Assembly: GCA_031255955.1 (NCBI GenBank)
Contig: JAIRRO010000144.1
Location: 1 to 8,702 of the forward strand
Direction: 5' to 3'
DNA from: Oscillospiraceae bacterium
Lineage (GTDB): Bacteria > Bacillota > Clostridia > Oscillospirales > Oscillospiraceae
DNA length: 8,702 bases
Both the position numbers and the translations under genes were made by a program. Each line of letters opens with the position of its first letter. Position 1 is the first letter of the stretch. The notes beneath the pieces were generated by a model, which worked only from the letters and a program-made list of their open reading frames with translations, did no database searches and was not told where the DNA came from. Below, piece by piece: positions 6,568-8,702 of this stretch.

Positions 6568-6591
6568 AGCTATCAAAAGAGCTATCAAAAG
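6568..6591. repeat. Perfect tandem 12-bp repeat in the leader of the glycyl radical enzyme gene
   Basis: AGCTATCAAAAG occurs twice without gap (6568-6579 and 6580-6591), about 23 bases downstream of the predicted transcription start and 33 bases before the ATG. A 12-bp period is slightly over one helical turn, so two regulator subunits could bind side by side. It may be an operator or an RNA-level site. Confidence 0.7.
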
Positions 6592-6624
6592 GCACCAAAA
6601 ATTTTATTAAACGGGGGAAATGCA

Positions 6625-8702
6625 ATGTATAAATTCAAGCCCTACACCGAACGCATCTGGAATATGCGTGAAAAAATCCGCAACAGGGTGATAATCGCGG
6701 ACTCGGAGAAAACGCGCCTGAAAATGGAGGCGGCGGAGAAGTATGACGGCGTCACTCCGCTGATTCAAAAGCCCCTGCAATCGCTGTACATCATTTCTCA
6801 AATGCCGCTGCGAATAGAGGACGACGATTATTTTGTCGGAAATTTGGGAAACAAGAATTTCGGCGGCGGAAGCGGCGCGATGTGGCTGATGGCTGACATT
6901 GAAAACACTTGGCCGATCGAGGCGGACGGACTTCACCACGCCCCCATTGACGACCCGCTGTATTCCAGACAAAAGCTTGCCATATCGCCGGAGGAGCTGA
7001 AAAAGCTGCGCGAGATGATGTTTCGGCAGATGCGCTCCGGCGGTGGCGGCTTTGGCGACAAATGGCTGCCGGACGGCGCGGAGGAATTTGTAAGCCTGCA
7101 AGCCAGCGATTACGGCATTCCCGGACGTCCCGGGGCGCTGCTTCCGCCCGGGCACTTAACGCCGGGCTTCCAAAACATCCTGAAAAAGGGCTATGGCGCA
7201 ATCCGCAAGCAGGCGCAGGACTGGCTGGACGAACGACGCGGGCGCATTATGGGCGACGATATGCGCAAATATGTGTTCTATAAGGCGGCGACAATCGCTT
7301 GCGATGGCGCCATTACCCTGACGCGCCGCTACGCCGAGCTGGCGCGGGAGAAATCGAAGAACGCCCCCACGCCGGAGCGCAAAAACGAGCTTGAAAAAAT
7401 GGCGGAGGGGCTTGAATGGATTGCCGAAAAGCCCGCGCGCACTTTCTGGGAGGCATGCCAGCAAATACTGCTGTACCACCTTTTCTTGATGGTTGACAAC
7501 GGACCCGGCGTGACGTCGATGGGGCGCTTTGACCAAAACACTTGGCGGTATCTGGCGCGTGACCTTGAAGCGGGCGCCATTACAATGGACGAGGCGCAGG
7601 AGCTTGTCGATGCCTTTTTCCTGAAGCTCAACACCTTTTCAGAGGGCGGGTTCGGCAAAATGGCGCAGACCGCCGGTATCGGGCATATCGGTCAGCACAC
7701 CACGATAGGCGGACTTATACCGGAAACGGGCGAGGACGCGGCGAACCCTGTTTCATATATGGTTATGGAAACGATAGCGCGGATGAAGTTGCACGAGCCC
7801 ACCATATCCCTGCGTGTACACAAAAACACCCCGGACGAATTATGGAACTGCGCGCTGGAGACCTCCAAAATTATCGGCGGGCTGCCGCTGTTCCAAAATG
7901 ACGAGGTTATCATACCGGGCATTATGAAAGAGCTTGGGTTTTCCCTGGAGGACGCGCGGGATTACAGCCTCATCGGTTGTCAGGAAATTGTCGGCTCCGG
8001 CAACGATTATCCCGCCCCGAACGGGACGGCGATGTCGCATAACGGCATTTATTGGTCTATCGCGATTACAATGGCGATTAACAACGGCATAAACCCGATG
8101 AACGGGCAGCAGGCGCCGGAGCATGTGCGCTCGGGATATCTGTACGAAATGAACTCTATTGAGGACGTCCGCGCGGCGCTCGAAAAGCTTGCCCGATGGA
8201 TGCTGACGTGGTCAGCGACGCTGAACAACTATGCCGAGTATGAGCAGGCGCGCCTGTTCCCGTTCCCGAACCTGTCCATATCCACAACAGGCTGCATGGA
8301 AAAGGGCATGGACGTCTCCGCGGGCGGCGCGAAGTATAATTCCTACGGCGGCACGGCTACGGGGCTTGCAACCGTCGGCGACAGCCTGACAGCCATCAAA
8401 TATATGGTCTTTGACAAAAAGCTTGTCAGCGGCAAAGAATTTTTGGACGCCATCCTCGCCAACTGGGAGGGTTATGAACCGCTGCGCCAACGCATTATCA
8501 CAGAGGCTCCGCATTACGGCAACGCCGACCCCTACGCCGATATGGAGCTTAAATGGGTGGTTGACCTGTATTATCAGCTTTGCACAGAGTTTTCAAACCA
8601 ACGCTGCTCGGTATACAAGGGCGGTATGTATGGCGCTGCCGACCACGTGCCGCAGGGAGAGCTTACGTGGGCAACGCCGGACGGACGCCGGACGGGGCAG
8701 CC
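6625..8702 (+). CDS. Glycyl radical enzyme (pyruvate formate-lyase superfamily), GCQE type, C-terminus beyond window
   Basis: Open at the right edge: 692 codons from the ATG at 6625, with GGGGG (6613-6617) 7 bases upstream. These anaerobic enzymes use a stored glycyl radical to make a cysteine thiyl radical that starts dehydration, decarboxylation or C-N/C-S/C-C cleavage. Visible family blocks: DDDYFVGN near residue 80, PGHLTPGFQNILKKG near 163-177, GQHTTIGG (356-363), NPVSYMVMETIARM, QNDEVIIPG (424-432), the active-site loop SLIGCQE with Cys452 and Glu454, and DVSAGGAKYN (563-572). The Cys-x-Glu pair marks dehydratase/lyase/decarboxylase-type enzymes; pyruvate formate-lyase has adjacent cysteines. 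The Gly-radical loop (RVxGY-type) and the activating radical-SAM enzyme should lie downstream. Gly-rich stretches at about 87-92 and 138-142 and the residues after GCQE do not match a class I can name, so substrate is unassigned. Confidence 0.93.
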   Translation, partial: MYKFKPYTERIWNMREKIRNRVIIADSEKTRLKMEAAEKYDGVTPLIQKPLQSLYIISQMPLRIEDDDYFVGNLGNKNFGGGSGAMWLMADIENTWPIEADGLHHAPIDDPLYSRQKLAISPEELKKLREMMFRQMRSGGGGFGDKWLPDGAEEFVSLQASDYGIPGRPGALLPPGHLTPGFQNILKKGYGAIRKQAQDWLDERRGRIMGDDMRKYVFYKAATIACDGAITLTRRYAELAREKSKNAPTPERKNELEKMAEGLEWIAEKPARTFWEACQQILLYHLFLMVDNGPGVTSMGRFDQNTWRYLARDLEAGAITMDEAQELVDAFFLKLNTFSEGGFGKMAQTAGIGHIGQHTTIGGLIPETGEDAANPVSYMVMETIARMKLHEPTISLRVHKNTPDELWNCALETSKIIGGLPLFQNDEVIIPGIMKELGFSLEDARDYSLIGCQEIVGSGNDYPAPNGTAMSHNGIYWSIAITMAINNGINPMNGQQAPEHVRSGYLYEMNSIEDVRAALEKLARWMLTWSATLNNYAEYEQARLFPFPNLSISTTGCMEKGMDVSAGGAKYNSYGGTATGLATVGDSLTAIKYMVFDKKLVSGKEFLDAILANWEGYEPLRQRIITEAPHYGNADPYADMELKWVVDLYYQLCTEFSNQRCSVYKGGMYGAADHVPQGELTWATPDGRRTGQ

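Noticed and set aside
6625..8702. Pyruvate formate-lyase or choline trimethylamine-lyase identity for the glycyl radical enzyme
   Set aside because: Pyruvate formate-lyase needs adjacent cysteines, whereas the site here is GCQE. The sequence around it does not match what I know of the choline enzyme, so a specific name would be a guess.
1..8702. CRISPR array, tRNA, rRNA, transposase or phage genes
   Set aside because: No regularly spaced repeats, cloverleaf sequences, rRNA-like segments or transposase/integrase motifs were seen.

Overview
The window looks like the chromosome of a strictly anaerobic, GC-rich member of the Firmicutes/Clostridia. The evidence is strong GGAGG-type ribosome binding sites, near-consensus sigma-A-type promoters, a glycyl radical enzyme (an oxygen-sensitive class), a rhomboid-like membrane protein with a C-terminal zinc-finger of a kind I associate with clostridia, and a HicAB module. 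The taxon is inferred from gene content and style; no rRNA or other marker gene is present.

Layout. Bases 1-630 (minus) hold the N-terminal 210 residues of a membrane-anchored glycoside hydrolase family 3 protein that runs off the left edge. A 144-bp divergent promoter region follows, with mirrored TTGACA-N17-TAATAT promoters. Bases 775-3126 (plus) encode a 783-residue xanthine dehydrogenase/aldehyde oxidase-family molybdopterin subunit. It has no FAD or 2Fe-2S subunit beside it, and most of the family's active-site signatures are substituted. Convergent to it at 3152-4021 (minus) is a rhomboid-fold membrane protein that lacks the catalytic motif and carries a C-terminal Cys/His finger. Upstream of that, also on minus, is a hicA-hicB toxin-antitoxin pair (4751-4168) with its own promoter and inverted repeats.

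The right half is on the plus strand: an aldo/keto reductase (5002-5943), a flavodoxin-fold oxidoreductase with a four-Cys motif (5963-6508), and a glycyl radical enzyme (from 6625, open at the right edge, 692 codons seen). The last gene has its own promoter, followed by a perfect tandem 12-bp repeat in the predicted leader.

How the genes may work together. The aldo/keto reductase and flavoprotein form a probable two-gene operon. The glycyl radical enzyme next to them has the Cys-x-Glu motif of dehydratase/lyase-type enzymes (GCQE), not the Cys-Cys of pyruvate formate-lyase. A reasonable inference is an anaerobic catabolic segment in which a radical lyase or dehydratase makes a carbonyl product that nearby reductases handle; the substrate cannot be read from the sequence. 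The molybdopterin protein may be a separate redox function. The two items most worth following are the divergent molybdopterin protein and the unassigned glycyl radical enzyme with its repeat-bearing leader.
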